From assembly GCA_010015805.1 (NCBI GenBank), contig ML978149.1, forward strand, positions 1 to 21,011: DNA of 21,011 nucleotides. Reading direction: 5' to 3'. The stretch's first letter is position 1. Every line of letters begins with the position of its first letter. A program made the translations under genes and the position numbers. Below, piece by piece: positions 9,201 through 18,172 of the stretch. This DNA comes from Rhizodiscina lignyota (lineage: Eukaryota > Ascomycota > Dothideomycetes > Aulographales > Rhizodiscinaceae). The notes beneath the pieces are model-generated. The model was not told the origin of the DNA and made no database searches. It saw only the letters and a list, made by a program, of their open reading frames with translations.

Positions 9201-11416
9201 AATTGTCGCTTCGGATCGACACTGTGTGCAGATACCAGACGGTCTCAGCTTTAAAGATGCTGCCTCCATGTATTCAGTATTCTGTACATCACTTCTGGCG
9301 CTGATCGATACCGGCAGGCTTCGAACCGGTCAGGTAAGGCACACAGAGGGAACTTTCTAGTAGCAGATGCTGATCAACTGTCACAGAGTGTGCTGATCCA
9401 CTCGGCATGTGGTGGTATTGGACTAGCAGCAATTCAGCTGTGCCAGTCCTTTGGAGTTGAGGTAAGATCAACTCTCTTAGATATATTGCTCGTGGAGACT
9501 AACGTGAGAAATAGACATTTGTAACTGTCGGAAACAAGAATAAAGCCAGGTACCTCCAAGAGCATTTCAAAGTCCCCTCGGATCACATATTCGATTCTCA
9601 CAGCACTTCATTTCGTGAGATGCTTTTAGCTAAAACACAGAATCGAGGTGTCGATCTCGTCCTCAATTCACTCGCAGGAGAGTTGCTTCAAGCTTCGTGG
9701 GATTGTGTTGCGGACTTTGGTATGCTTATCGAGCTCGGAAAGAGAGATATTCAGACGAGAGGCAAACTTGATATGTTCAATTTTAGCCACAATCGAGGAT
9801 ATTATGCTGTGGACTATGAGCAAATTCTCACAGACAAGCCTGGCGTAAACTTGAGGTATGTGCCTAGGTTGATGATTTTAGGTGAATAATTAATGACCAA
9901 TTAACTTAGGATCATGGAAAGAGTCTCGGACTTTTATCATCAGGGAATCATCAAACCACTTCCTCTGAAGGTGTTCCCGGCAAAGGAGGTTGAGCAATGT
10001 TTCCGAGCCCACCAAAAAGGAGAGCACATCGGCAAGTTACTCGTGGAAATGCCTGTTGATCCTTCCAATCTACCCGTGGATGGGAATCTGACCCAAAAAT
10101 CGATCGCTTTCGATCATACTGCAGCCTACCTTCTTGTTGGCGGTTTGGGTGGCATCGGTCGCTCTGTGGCAATCTGGATGGCCGAGCACGGAGCAAAGCA
10201 TATAATATTTGTTTCGCGTTCCAAAACGGCAGAGACAGCTAAGCAGGCGTACGCCAACTTCTTCGAAGAGCTCGAAGCCTTGAGCTGTGAGTACATTGTA
10301 ATCCATGGAGATATTACAGTCGCTGGCTTTGTGGAAGGAATCATCAATAAGACGACGATTGACATACGGGGCGTGCTTCAACTGGCGATGGAGTTGAACG
10401 ACAGCAGCCTTTCATCGATGACACACGAACAGTGGCAAGCAACCGTATCTCCGAAGGTCGCAGGAACGCTAAACATTCACAATGCATTTACGTCATCAAA
10501 TGCATTGCCGTTAGATTTCTTCGTCATGTTTGGTTCCCATAATGGATTGCATGGCTGGTTTGGGCAATCAAACTATGCAGCAGCAAACGCGTTCGTCGAC
10601 GCATTTGTCGAATATCGGCATCGACAGGGTTTGGCAGCGTCTGTAGTGGACCTGGGACCAGTAGACGACATTGGTTTCGTTAATGAGCGGCCGGAGGTGG
10701 CATCTAAGATGCGATCTACGTTCAAATACTTCCTGCCGGAGAAAGAGCTTCTTCACGCAACAGAGATTGCCATTGCAAGGTCAAATCCCTGAGACTTGCA
10801 GCCCATTTCAATAACCCAGTCGAAGTACTTCGCGTCGAACCGCAGCCAGATCATCGCCGGACTGAGGCCAAGCGTTGCACATGGCGAAAACGGCTCTGGA
10901 GACAGCAACCTTCCCTGGCAGGGAGATTCACGATTTCTTGCATTCCGAAATATTGAAGCTGATCTAGGGTCTGGATATGATATCAGCAGTCCAGGACCAG
11001 CGTCTGAGTCTAAAGACAAAGCACTCAGTTTTCTTTTGTCATTGTGCTCTCAAGAATCGTCAATATTGCACGAACAGCCCCTGCGGAGTATTCTGGTACC
11101 CGGTTGTGGGGAGCAGACGGCGCTTCAGGTTGTTTCTGGGGCCATATTCGACAGAATTTGTATATTCTTGGACCTCTCCGATACGAAGAAAGATGAGCTC
11201 GTGCAGCTTGCTGCGCCATCGTCAGTGTCCTTGTTAACCCTGGGCCTTGACTCTCTGGTGGCCATTGAGCTACGCAACTGGTGGAGACAGAGGCTAAGAC
11301 TTGAGATCTCGGTGCTTGAAATCATGGAGAAAAAATCCATTGAGAAATTGGCGCAACATGCACTAGATGGTCTGGCTGCTCATTTTCCTCAGTCAAATGG
11401 CCAGATAACGAGCTAG
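3221..11416 (+). CDS. Highly reducing type I polyketide synthase (KS-AT-DH-MT-ER-KR-ACP), apparently disrupted
   Basis: This large iterative enzyme would build a reduced, alpha-methylated polyketide from malonyl-CoA, using SAM and NADPH. The ATG at 3221 is the first in frame. Ten introns fit by frame and homology: 3778-3839, one ending at 4412, 4537-4590, 4704-4768, 5195-5252, 5698-5744, 9003-9054, 9334-9386, 9462-9514 and 9856-9909. Most have good GT..AG ends and lengths of 47-65 bases. The spliced frame is about 2550 codons, normal for the family. There is no thioesterase, reductase or condensation domain after the ACP, so release must happen in trans. Three faults stand out: no GT at the expected donor of intron 2 (4357), a one-base frame offset in the run at 7094-7099, and an in-frame TGA at 10790-10792. 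All catalytic motifs are otherwise kept, so any decay is recent, or the faults are assembly errors. The product cannot be named. Confidence 0.95.
3286..4780 (+). other. PKS ketosynthase (KS) domain
   Basis: This domain performs the decarboxylative condensation. It opens with [14 protein letters not shown]. The active-site Cys is in RTACSAS (codon 3859-3861), just after intron 1. The first His is in [11 protein letters not shown] (4264-4266) and the second in VKPNVGH (4431-4433), just after intron 2. It closes with [11 protein letters not shown]. All three catalytic residues are present. The join at intron 2 is the weak point. Confidence 0.95.
5056..6015 (+). other. PKS acyltransferase (AT) domain
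   Basis: This domain loads malonyl units onto the ACP. It begins with [13 protein letters not shown], which leads into FTGQGAQ-type sequence normal for fungal ATs. The nucleophile Ser is in GHSSGE (codon 5388-5390). The AYHS motif ends the exon at 5697. Two introns (5195-5252 and 5698-5744) interrupt it. It looks complete. Confidence 0.94.
6268..7115 (+). other. PKS dehydratase (DH) domain
   Basis: This domain removes water from the beta-hydroxyacyl intermediate. The catalytic His is most likely that of [15 protein letters not shown] (codon 6365-6367); the Gly common in the HxxxGxxxxP motif is Ser here. The catalytic Asp is in [10 protein letters not shown] (codon 6878-6880). The reading frame changes near the domain's end at 7094-7099. 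Confidence 0.92.
7590..8265 (+). other. PKS C-methyltransferase (MT) domain
   Basis: This domain adds a methyl group from SAM to the alpha carbon of the growing chain. The SAM-binding glycine motif ILEIGAGTG is at 7720-7746, followed by [11 protein letters not shown] and the post-motif ASNVVHAT. The fold runs on through LLLQEL and [17 protein letters not shown]. It looks intact, so at least one methyl branch is expected in the product. It is in the frame used after the 7094-7099 offset. Confidence 0.92.
8935..10065 (+). other. PKS enoylreductase (ER) domain
   Basis: This NADPH-dependent domain saturates the double bond. It begins with [14 protein letters not shown], split by the intron 9003-9054. 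The cofactor motif is in [16 protein letters not shown], an exon of only 75 bases (9387-9461). [19 protein letters not shown] and the closing [21 protein letters not shown] follow. Its presence makes the enzyme fully reducing without a partner ER. Confidence 0.93.
10108..10789 (+). other. PKS ketoreductase (KR) domain
   Basis: This domain reduces the beta-keto group with NADPH. The nucleotide-binding motif is [12 protein letters not shown], followed by FVSRSK. The catalytic Ser and Tyr lie in FGSHNG and [11 protein letters not shown]. The domain is complete up to AIARSNP, where the in-frame TGA at 10790-10792 interrupts the linker to the ACP. Confidence 0.93.
11085..11395 (+). other. PKS acyl carrier protein (ACP) domain
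   Basis: This domain carries the growing chain on phosphopantetheine. The attachment Ser is in [14 protein letters not shown] (codon 11252-11254). It is the last domain, and the frame stops at 11414-11416. It lies after the in-frame TGA, so with that stop read as such the synthase would lose its carrier and be inactive. Confidence 0.92.
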
Positions 11417-11513
11417 TGTAGGGGACTCATATAGTTTCGTTTGAATACGAATTGATGATAAGATGTTCCGCTTTTGAATATGTGGAACATTATCGCTACG
11501 GTATTATTTGCGT

Positions 11514-12494
11514 CTAATGTAAAACAGGGAAGCATTTCTTGAACGATTCCCGCTCTCCCACCTTTGACCACCACAACTTTATCTTAGCCCCAATTGTGAA
11601 CCCATGATCAGATATTTGAAGGAGCTTCTCTAAAGGCTCGAAATCCGTCACCTGGCTTCCACCCGCACCCCACATTGCATGTGACAACCACGGAATGATA
11701 TGAAGATCCGCCAACGTTAGCTCATCTCCCGCTGCGTACGGAAGGACAAGAAGAGAGTCCAGTTGTTGCAAGCCAGCCGCAAAGTCGCGGAACATTGCAT
11801 CTGACTGTGTGAAAAAGGTCTGATGGTCTTCTCCGACTGGACTGTTATAGAGTTTGTTGACCGCTCCGTTCATGCGAATTCTTGGTTTGTAGAACGCGTC
11901 CAGCTCAGGATTCTCTCCACCATATTTCTCTAATTTGGCTTGTCGATTGCGCAAGAATTCGTTCCACATGCTGCTTTGCTTCTTCTCCATCTCTTCTTTG
12001 TTACGAGCATGCAACAGGATCAAGTTGGTGCCCATTTGATCGGAATGAACGAGACCAATGAGTCTCTGCATGACCTCACGCGTTCGAGTGTCTATTGGAG
12101 TCAATGAAGTCCCCGCCAGTCGCTGGTCGAGATAATTTAGGATCTCCGTCGAATCAACAAGAGGTTTTGGGAGGGACTTTGTCGTCAAGGATGGGATCGT
12201 TCCGTTTGGATTAATCTTCACATAGTCAGGATGGAAGTTCTCTCCGCCAACTAATCACCATTAGCATCTTCAAACTATTCTAAGGCGCACTACTCTTACA
12301 AAGGTCAATTTCTTCAATCTTGTATTCGTCTTCTTTCATGTCCTTCTCTGCAAGACCGAGTAGAGGAACGCCGGCCCATTGAGACGCTGTCGATGAATAC
12401 ACAGTAACCTTTGAATCATTTCCTGTTAGCCCTCAAATAGCCCAACAATGGACATCGCAACTGGCCATGGAAATCCTACCTGATTGTTTGCCAT
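11514..12494 (-). CDS. Glutathione S-transferase-like protein
   Basis: This is a cytosolic, 286-residue GST-family protein that may conjugate glutathione to a reactive small molecule. The ATG is at 12492-12494. Three exons (12494-12480, 12408-12300, 12250-11514) join in phase across introns of 71 and 49 bases, with donors GTAGGA and GTAAGA. The thioredoxin-like N-terminal part begins MANNQVTVYSS and includes INPNGTIPSL with the cis-Pro and DSTEIL for the glutathione glutamyl end. The C-terminal helical domain carries LTLADLHIIPWL. The first exon is only 15 bases. The gene converges on the PKS with 97 bases between the two stops. A role in detoxifying or tailoring the polyketide is inferred from position only. 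Confidence 0.88.
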
Positions 12495-13456
12495 TGTGCT
12501 GTGGTGTTGCGAATAAATCCTTCCCAGCCGGATTCTGTGAACAATATCGTACTAAAGATTCAAGATTTCTCCTTCTACACGACTTAAGGATTCAGTAACA
12601 TTTATATTTTATCATCTCGGACCTCTCCTCATAGCATACAGGTGCTTTGCCCTTCCTTCATCACCCCTGTAATCTGTTAGTCACTAGACTCCCATCCTAT
12701 TCTACTTTGGTATACACATTACGCATAGCTTCCACGACAGAGCCCTTCATCGTGCCAGTTTCTAAAGATATGTCAACAAAATAAAATTAATGTGCTTCCT
12801 CATCCACCTGCATGAGATCTGCAATACAGGATCATGAGGCTGAAACTCTATATTGAGGTCAGAAATTAAGCGGCAGTTGTCTTCGGTGAGGTCCTTGTAT
12901 TGCCAATGAACCAGGGAAAATAAGAATGGATTGGCCCCATTCATGAAGGAAGTTAGTGGAATTAGCTGCCCTGAGAATATCGCGCAAACTAGACATCCTT
13001 TTGGATGACAAAGGGCTCGGCCGCTAGACAAACTGTAATACAAAGAGTGATTATCTCTTACTCCGTGAAGCAATTGAGGCTATCTCTGAAAGTAAATTTG
13101 TATGTTCCTTGGCGTAAAGCAACAACAAATCATCAATAGGTTTATGCGCTTTGACGATCATAGAGGCTACACGCTATTGCTTTCCAATGTTTCGAAAGTG
13201 TGGCAACTTTGCTGTCACCCTCGAGACATGTTCAAGTTTAAAAATCGTATTTGAAAATTGCTGCAACTCCAAAACTCATTCAATCGAGACATTTCCATAG
13301 TATCCGCTCGAAGATATTGATTTCCACATACTATCGAGACAAGCCGCCGCGCAAAAATATATAACCAAAAAAGACCAGAAGAGAATATATAAAGGCCGCC
13401 TTTGTCCCCTGCTCTTAATCAACCCTGACATAACCTTGGAGATGGCGAGACGCGAC
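12495..13456. other. Intergenic, no convincing gene
   Basis: The left end must hold the promoter of the GST-like gene. An open stretch at 12762-13073 on the minus strand has no ATG at its start and resembles nothing I recognise. The right third (13221-13442) has promoter-like features facing the plus strand, described separately. Confidence 0.55.
13221..13442 (+). promoter_or_regulatory. Promoter-like region facing into the lactonase 3' end
   Basis: The octamer TCGAGACA occurs three times at 13221, 13284 and 13334. An AT box atatataaagg follows at about 13386-13396, then a pyrimidine-rich stretch and an ATG at 13442. This order is that of a fungal promoter and leader on the plus strand. The downstream frame is only the reverse strand of the lactonase gene, so there is no partner protein. 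It could drive an antisense transcript or be the remains of a lost gene's promoter. Confidence 0.35.
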
Positions 13457-14596
13457 TTAGAATGCAGTCAAACCAGATGCGCCGTTGTTGACTGGCAGAC
13501 CCTGACCTCGTCCGAAAACTCCCAGATTCCTGAGCGAACCGTCATTTTCCACCGCCCAGCCTTGCACAGCGCCAGTCCCCCGCAAAAGATCATACAGAAA
13601 AGCTCCGTCCGCCGACACCGCAAGATCAACTGGGTTGCTGTCAATGCCGGGATTCGCAGCGACATCCTTGAGGATGCTGACCGCGCCGTTGGGGCTGACA
13701 GTGTAAGAGGCAATCGTGCCACTGACGAAGTTGGCAGTGAAAGCAAACTGCTGCTTGCGTCCAGCAAGTATGACCCAGCAGCCATCAGTCTGCTGATTCT
13801 TTTCGGACTTTGTGATGGGCTTCAGCGCCCCGGTCGAAGTATCAACGTGGTAGGTGGAAACTGCAGCGTTGGTGAAAACAGGAAGGCCAGATTCGACGAC
13901 GAAAAGCGTTCCATCCTCACGGAACTGTGCTCCGAAAGGACGGTTACCTGAAGACGCGCTGATGGTGATAGGGCCGGTTGCTTCGCCATTCCTGTCGATG
14001 TTGAAGAAGTCGATTGTGCTGCCCACTTTGTTTGTGACGATCAAGCCTTTGCCATCGGGGCTGAACTGAATGGTACCTGGGACGCCGATTGGGGTGCTGG
14101 TGGGAATCGTGGTGTTGCCAATCGCAGCGAGCTTGCCATCACGGCCCACCTCATAGCCTCGAATGCCAGTGGTCGCTACCGATCCGTCCAGAACGTAGGC
14201 AAAGCGCTCATTGAGGGTGATGCTCAAGGGCTGATCGCCTCCGTAGATGACTTGGATCCTCTCAAGACAGGAACCGGAGACGGAAAACACGCTAACCCTG
14301 TCGTCCGAGGGACTGATAGCATATAGGAAGCGGTGATCGCGGCTCAATTGTAATCCGCCTTGCGTATCAAAGTCGACTCCTTGACCTTTACCACCAGTAG
14401 AGTATTCCCCAGTCTGCGTGAGCTTGCCAGTGCGGTCTCGTGAGAATGCAATGACCTTGTTATCATCTGGTGCATTAGTCAACGCAAAAGCTGCACCAAC
14501 TTCACCGGAAGGCTTCCTGCAATGTATGTTTACTGCATGAACGACACTGGATGCGAATGCAAGAGCACCAATAATAGCAGTGACTGAAGGTCTCAT
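13457..14596 (-). CDS. Secreted lactonase-type seven-bladed beta-propeller protein
   Basis: This 379-residue protein belongs to the 3-carboxymuconate cyclase / 6-phosphogluconolactonase-like beta-propeller family. It starts with a signal peptide (about 1-21, ending VVHA), so it is likely secreted. The propeller shows as repeated blades such as QLSRDHRFLYAISPSDDRVSVF, PGTIQFSPDGKGLIVTNK and DLAVSADGAFLYDLL. The gene has no introns and a natural end, LPVNNGASGLTAF. Members open or close lactone rings, but many fungal secreted ones have no proven substrate. It could belong to the polyketide cluster, or it could be an unrelated neighbour. A tatattatag stretch at 14648-14657 may be its core promoter. 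Confidence 0.9.
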   Translation of the reverse strand: MRPSVTAIIGALAFASSVVHAVNIHCRKPSGEVGAAFALTNAPDDNKVIAFSRDRTGKLTQTGEYSTGGKGQGVDFDTQGGLQLSRDHRFLYAISPSDDRVSVFSVSGSCLERIQVIYGGDQPLSITLNERFAYVLDGSVATTGIRGYEVGRDGKLAAIGNTTIPTSTPIGVPGTIQFSPDGKGLIVTNKVGSTIDFFNIDRNGEATGPITISASSGNRPFGAQFREDGTLFVVESGLPVFTNAAVSTYHVDTSTGALKPITKSEKNQQTDGCWVILAGRKQQFAFTANFVSGTIASYTVSPNGAVSILKDVAANPGIDSNPVDLAVSADGAFLYDLLRGTGAVQGWAVENDGSLRNLGVFGRGQGLPVNNGASGLTAF

Positions 14597-16065
14597 TGTG
14601 ACTGTATTAACAAAATGATTGAAACGGGTAATGAGTAATGGAGAAATGTATATTATAGAGCGTTCCGTCTAGACAATGGAATTTAGATTAGGATAAAGAC
14701 GTTGGAAAGAAGAATCGACGGCCCAACCTCTATTAAAGGAAAGGAGACGCCCCTGAAGAAGAATTCATGTCTCCAAGAAAGCGTCTACGATTCCAAAGCC
14801 GCCATTGACGCGAGCATTGTGGCTTGTGGAAGGTTGTATACATTGTACGTAAAAATGCTTCTGTCAGCGGGTCCTGGAGAATGCACATTCAATCTTTGAT
14901 GAGGATCATCTGGATCTAGTGAAAGCTACTTCCTCGACTCAAACAAGATTGATTATTTGAGCGATTGACCATTTTGGGCCATCGATACGTTGGTGCTTGT
15001 ATGAATCAGGCGGCAGGTGCCCGGACAGACCCATCGCAGAGTGAAGTGAACAATGAGGTGATCGCCGACCACAATGGCGTGGCATTAATTTTTACGTAGC
15101 TTCAAAGGTTGAGAGCTGGAAGGCATACGGGTGTCGAGGGCCAAAATAGTACCATGGAGGTCTGCCATATTCTCCCCGATAATATACGTTACGTCAAATT
15201 CCTAATCACGAGGCTTGGTCTTCCTTTCTCTTCAAGAATGCTTATATAAGCTTTTTACGACAGTCAGGCTTTGAATTCGGACGCCAATTCTCTCTGGCTA
15301 CACTGCCTTTTACGCATTGACAAAGCTCTGGGCCCTTGCTCTCCCTTCGGATCGACTGTGCAAGTTCATATTCGCTGGGATCACGGGCGGTGCAGTTAAC
15401 ATCCCGAGCAGAGGAGACGAACGCACCGGAACGTGGTCCTCGCGGATGAGCTGAAGGCAACCTAAGTGTAAGGAGGTCGCGGGAGACCAGGAACCGTGTT
15501 CGGGGAAAGGGGACTTTGAAGGAGGTGTGTGTGGTGTTCTGGTCTGGTCGGAACTCGTTCGGCTACTTCCGTTTGGCACCTGTTGGCTTGGCAATGAGGC
15601 AAAGGATTCTTCTGCGCGAGTAAAGGCTGCGAGCTTAATCAAAGGACTCTCATATACCTCAGAATGCAGTTATCGGGTCCAAGAGAAACTCTAAGAACTC
15701 AATTTGCGATAGTATAAGATCTTGCTTGCTTCGGATTACCGCTCGCTTGGACTCCGGACTGGAAGGCAGTTATGTACGCATTGTATTTGCGCGCTTTGGA
15801 TTCTCCCCACAGGTTTTCAATCATGCAAGGAGCCGCATCTCTCTATTTATGATTCAGCTCCATGGATGGCACTCTGGGACGTGACAAAACGTGTGCTGGA
15901 TTCGTTGCTAGACTTCCATTTGGTTGTTGTCGTTCCAATTGCCGACCCCGTCATTTCCTAGATCCAATATGATCTTGCTCCCCAGTAAGCCACAGTATTC
16001 TGTGCTGGACTAAGCTAAATCGTAACTGTAGTTCTCTTCGTGGAAGATATCTCAGACCAAATAAA
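14597..16065. other. Gene-poor stretch
   Basis: Apart from the lactonase promoter at its left end I find nothing I can support. Open frames at 14702-14899, 15242-15642 and 15722-15961 are short, lack family motifs, and have low-complexity or random-looking composition. Base composition is ordinary, so this is not RIP-type DNA. Confidence 0.6.
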
Positions 16066-16500
16066 CGGGTTCGGTACTATGAGAAGCGCATCGTGACGGA
16101 GAAGCTGCCTTCTGAAAGCAAAGCTGCGGCGGATCCATACATATACAGCGCACTGCCTTCCGCACGACATATTCGTCTCGTCAGTATTTTACCAGGGCCT
16201 CCAGATTCGGCGACATCGCTTCGAAATTCAATACATGACCTATCAGAGTGTCCGCCGTTCGAGGCGCTCTCATACACATGGGGCGATGCCTCAGTCACTG
16301 CTCTCGCCCAATGCCGCATGCGATAGCAAGGCTCTACGAAGTTCATCAAGATGAGCGTCCGCAAATTGTCAGGAAAACCTTCGGGAGAAGGTGCTTGCCA
16401 ATGGTCGGCCACGGAACAGCCCGAATCGCCTAGTCAAGCAAGCATGACCATGAAAGAATGCGCCGAGTAGAACGGATGTTTGCAGAACAGACCCAAGTGA
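16066..16500 (+). pseudogene. HET-domain (heterokaryon incompatibility) gene relic
   Basis: The frame around 16093-16326 encodes PYIYSALPSARHIRLVSILPG and then CPPFEALSYTWGD. These are the hallmark opening motifs of the HET domain found in fungal allorecognition and cell-death proteins. The frame stops at 16324-16326, right where the domain should go on. Weaker traces follow in other frames: a NLREKV-like piece near 16370 and DHERMRRVERMFAEQ near 16450, matching the later HET region. No ATG precedes the first motif in frame. It is a broken remnant of a once longer gene and encodes no working protein. Confidence 0.7.
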
Positions 16501-17287
16501 ATATCCACTTCGATTCAAGCACTGCGGAGGGAGCGTAAGGGATCTAAGAAGCTTGGCGCATGAGGATCTAGGGAATTGCAGATGCTGCTTTTAGCCTGAA
16601 TGAAATGCAAGTGCTTAGCGGCTGTCATCCACGTTACAATGGCATTAACATCATTAAAGAGGGGTTCCAAGCAATCACAATCTCTTTCTTACACTCTAGA
16701 TTAATCGCCTTATACACATCTTGCATGATGATGTAGTGCAAACCCTCAAACGGGCAGGTCGACAATGTTCCGTTCAAGCGTCGACCCAAAAGCGTCGCAA
16801 CCGTGACCAAACGACGTCTCTATTTCAATCCAATGGACTGGTACTGGCAGTTTTAGATCTTTCATGAGGCGTGGCGGCCCTGTTTTCAACGTCTCCGCGC
16901 CCCAGTACTCCGCCAGTTTGAGCAGGAGTTTCGCCACTTGCAAGGTTCGCGCCAGGTTAATTTCTCCAAACGGCGAAGTGGGGGCATTTTGTTTCACAGT
17001 CGAACGCTCAAAGCATTCATGCGAGATGAAAATAAGCTTTAATCGAAACCCGTAATAATTGAGACGCCACCGGGAATGAAATCATGGAGAGCTCAATATG
17101 TACGGAGAAAGTCCAGGTCTACCGCAGGATGAATTTGATCGCGACATCTCCGTCTGACCGAACAGTTCAAAGTCACCGAAGAACTTAAATACCTTCTCAT
17201 GTTGCCATAATACTCAAAGACTCAGCTTGTCTCTCTCTCGCATCTCCATCTCAGCCACAAACATTTCCATCTTCCAAGCTCTTCATC
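16501..17287. other. Intergenic region with one unidentified open frame
   Basis: Besides the minus-strand frame at 16746-17081, listed separately, I see no coding signal. The last 200 bases before 17288 include the acetylxylan esterase promoter and a CT-rich leader (about 17221-17285), as is common before fungal start codons. Confidence 0.5.
16746..17081 (-). pseudogene. Unidentified open frame without start codon
   Basis: This stretch of 111 codons stays open from an upstream TGA at 17082-17084 to its stop at 16746. It has no ATG near its beginning; the first Met is well inside. Composition looks protein-like, for example RLKLIFISHECFERS and LQVAKLLLKLAEYWGAETL. I do not recognise the family. 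It may be the last exon or the surviving 3' end of a lost gene, or chance. Confidence 0.25.
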
Positions 17288-18172
17288 ATGTTTCACGTCA
17301 AGGCCGCTTGCATTTTTCTTCTCGCACAAACACTCATTGCATCTCCTATTGACTTGGAAGCAAGACAGAGCTGCCCAAACATTCATGTATTTGGCGCTCG
17401 AGAGACGACTGCTCCAGCCGGTTATGGATCTTCTGGCACGGTGGTCAACTTGATCCTCAACGCTCATCCCGGAGCGACCTCCGAAGCCATCAATTACCCG
17501 GCGTGCGGAGGACAGAGCAGCTGCGGCGGTGTTAGTTATGCAAACTCGGTTGTTCAGGGAATCAGTGCTATTACCAGCGCAGTGAATTCGTTCAACAGTC
17601 GTTGTCCGAGTACGCAACTTGTTTTGGTCGGCTACTCACAGGTACGCGTCGAGGAATTTTCTTGCTCAAGAAACACCTGCAGGTTTACAAGGCACTGACA
17701 AACACATGCAGGGCGGTCAAATCACAGATGATGCTCTGTGTGGCGGCGGAGATCCAAACGAGGGATACTCCAGCACGGCCGTCACCTTCTCCGCATCAGC
17801 ATTGAACATGATTAAAGCAGCCATATTCATGGGAGATCCTCGCAATGTCGCTGGACTCTCATACAATGTTGGTACTTGCGCTGCCGGCGGAGTAAGTGTC
17901 CATGTCTTATCCCACTTGCACTTCCATCCCTGGTTTCTGCATTCTCCCATCGGTCTTGCGTCAATGTGAAATGGAATTCCCTTGCTGACCAGTTGCTCCA
18001 GTTTGACGCCCGTCCGGCTGGATTTTCTTGCCCGAATGCCAGCAAGATCAAATCGTACTGCGACTCCTCGGATCCGTACTGCTGTAATGGCAACAATGCT
18101 GCAACTCACCAAGGATACGGCAGCGAGTACGGCCAAGCAGCATTGACCTTCGTCAACAGCAAGCTGTCATAA
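17288..18172 (+). CDS. Acetylxylan esterase, carbohydrate esterase family 5 (cutinase fold)
   Basis: This secreted serine esterase removes acetyl groups from xylan in plant cell walls. Three exons (17288-17641, 17712-17891, 18002-18172) give 234 residues. The introns are 70 and 110 bases. A signal peptide (about 1-18) and a short propeptide ending EARQ precede SCPNIHVFGARETTAP. The catalytic triad is Ser117 in GYSQGG, Asp202 in SDPYCC and His214 in ATHQGYG. The spacings of 85 and 12 residues match those I recall for Penicillium acetylxylan esterase II. Many Cys residues (PACGG, SSCGG, TCAAGG, PYCC) fit the family's disulfides. It has no carbohydrate-binding module. The first intron splits the GYSQ/GG motif. 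It looks intact and unrelated to the polyketide genes. Confidence 0.95.

Noticed and set aside
10780-10845. A 66-base GT..AG segment that would splice out the in-frame TGA in the PKS
   Set aside because: It keeps phase, but the donor (GTCAAA) is weak, there is no clear branch site, and it would delete the whole KR-to-ACP linker, which reads like normal family sequence. Kept only as an alternative.
12762-13073. Minus-strand open frame of 103 codons
   Set aside because: It starts at TTG, its first ATG is far inside, and it shows no motif that I recognise. Too weak to call a gene.
13442-13951. Plus-strand frame of about 170 codons after the orphan promoter
   Set aside because: It lies wholly on the reverse strand of the clear lactonase gene and has no family motif; it is a shadow frame. 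Only the promoter-like block is reported.
15242-15642. Minus-strand Ser/Pro-rich frames
   Set aside because: Low complexity, no motifs, and overlapping frames of similar length; read as chance.
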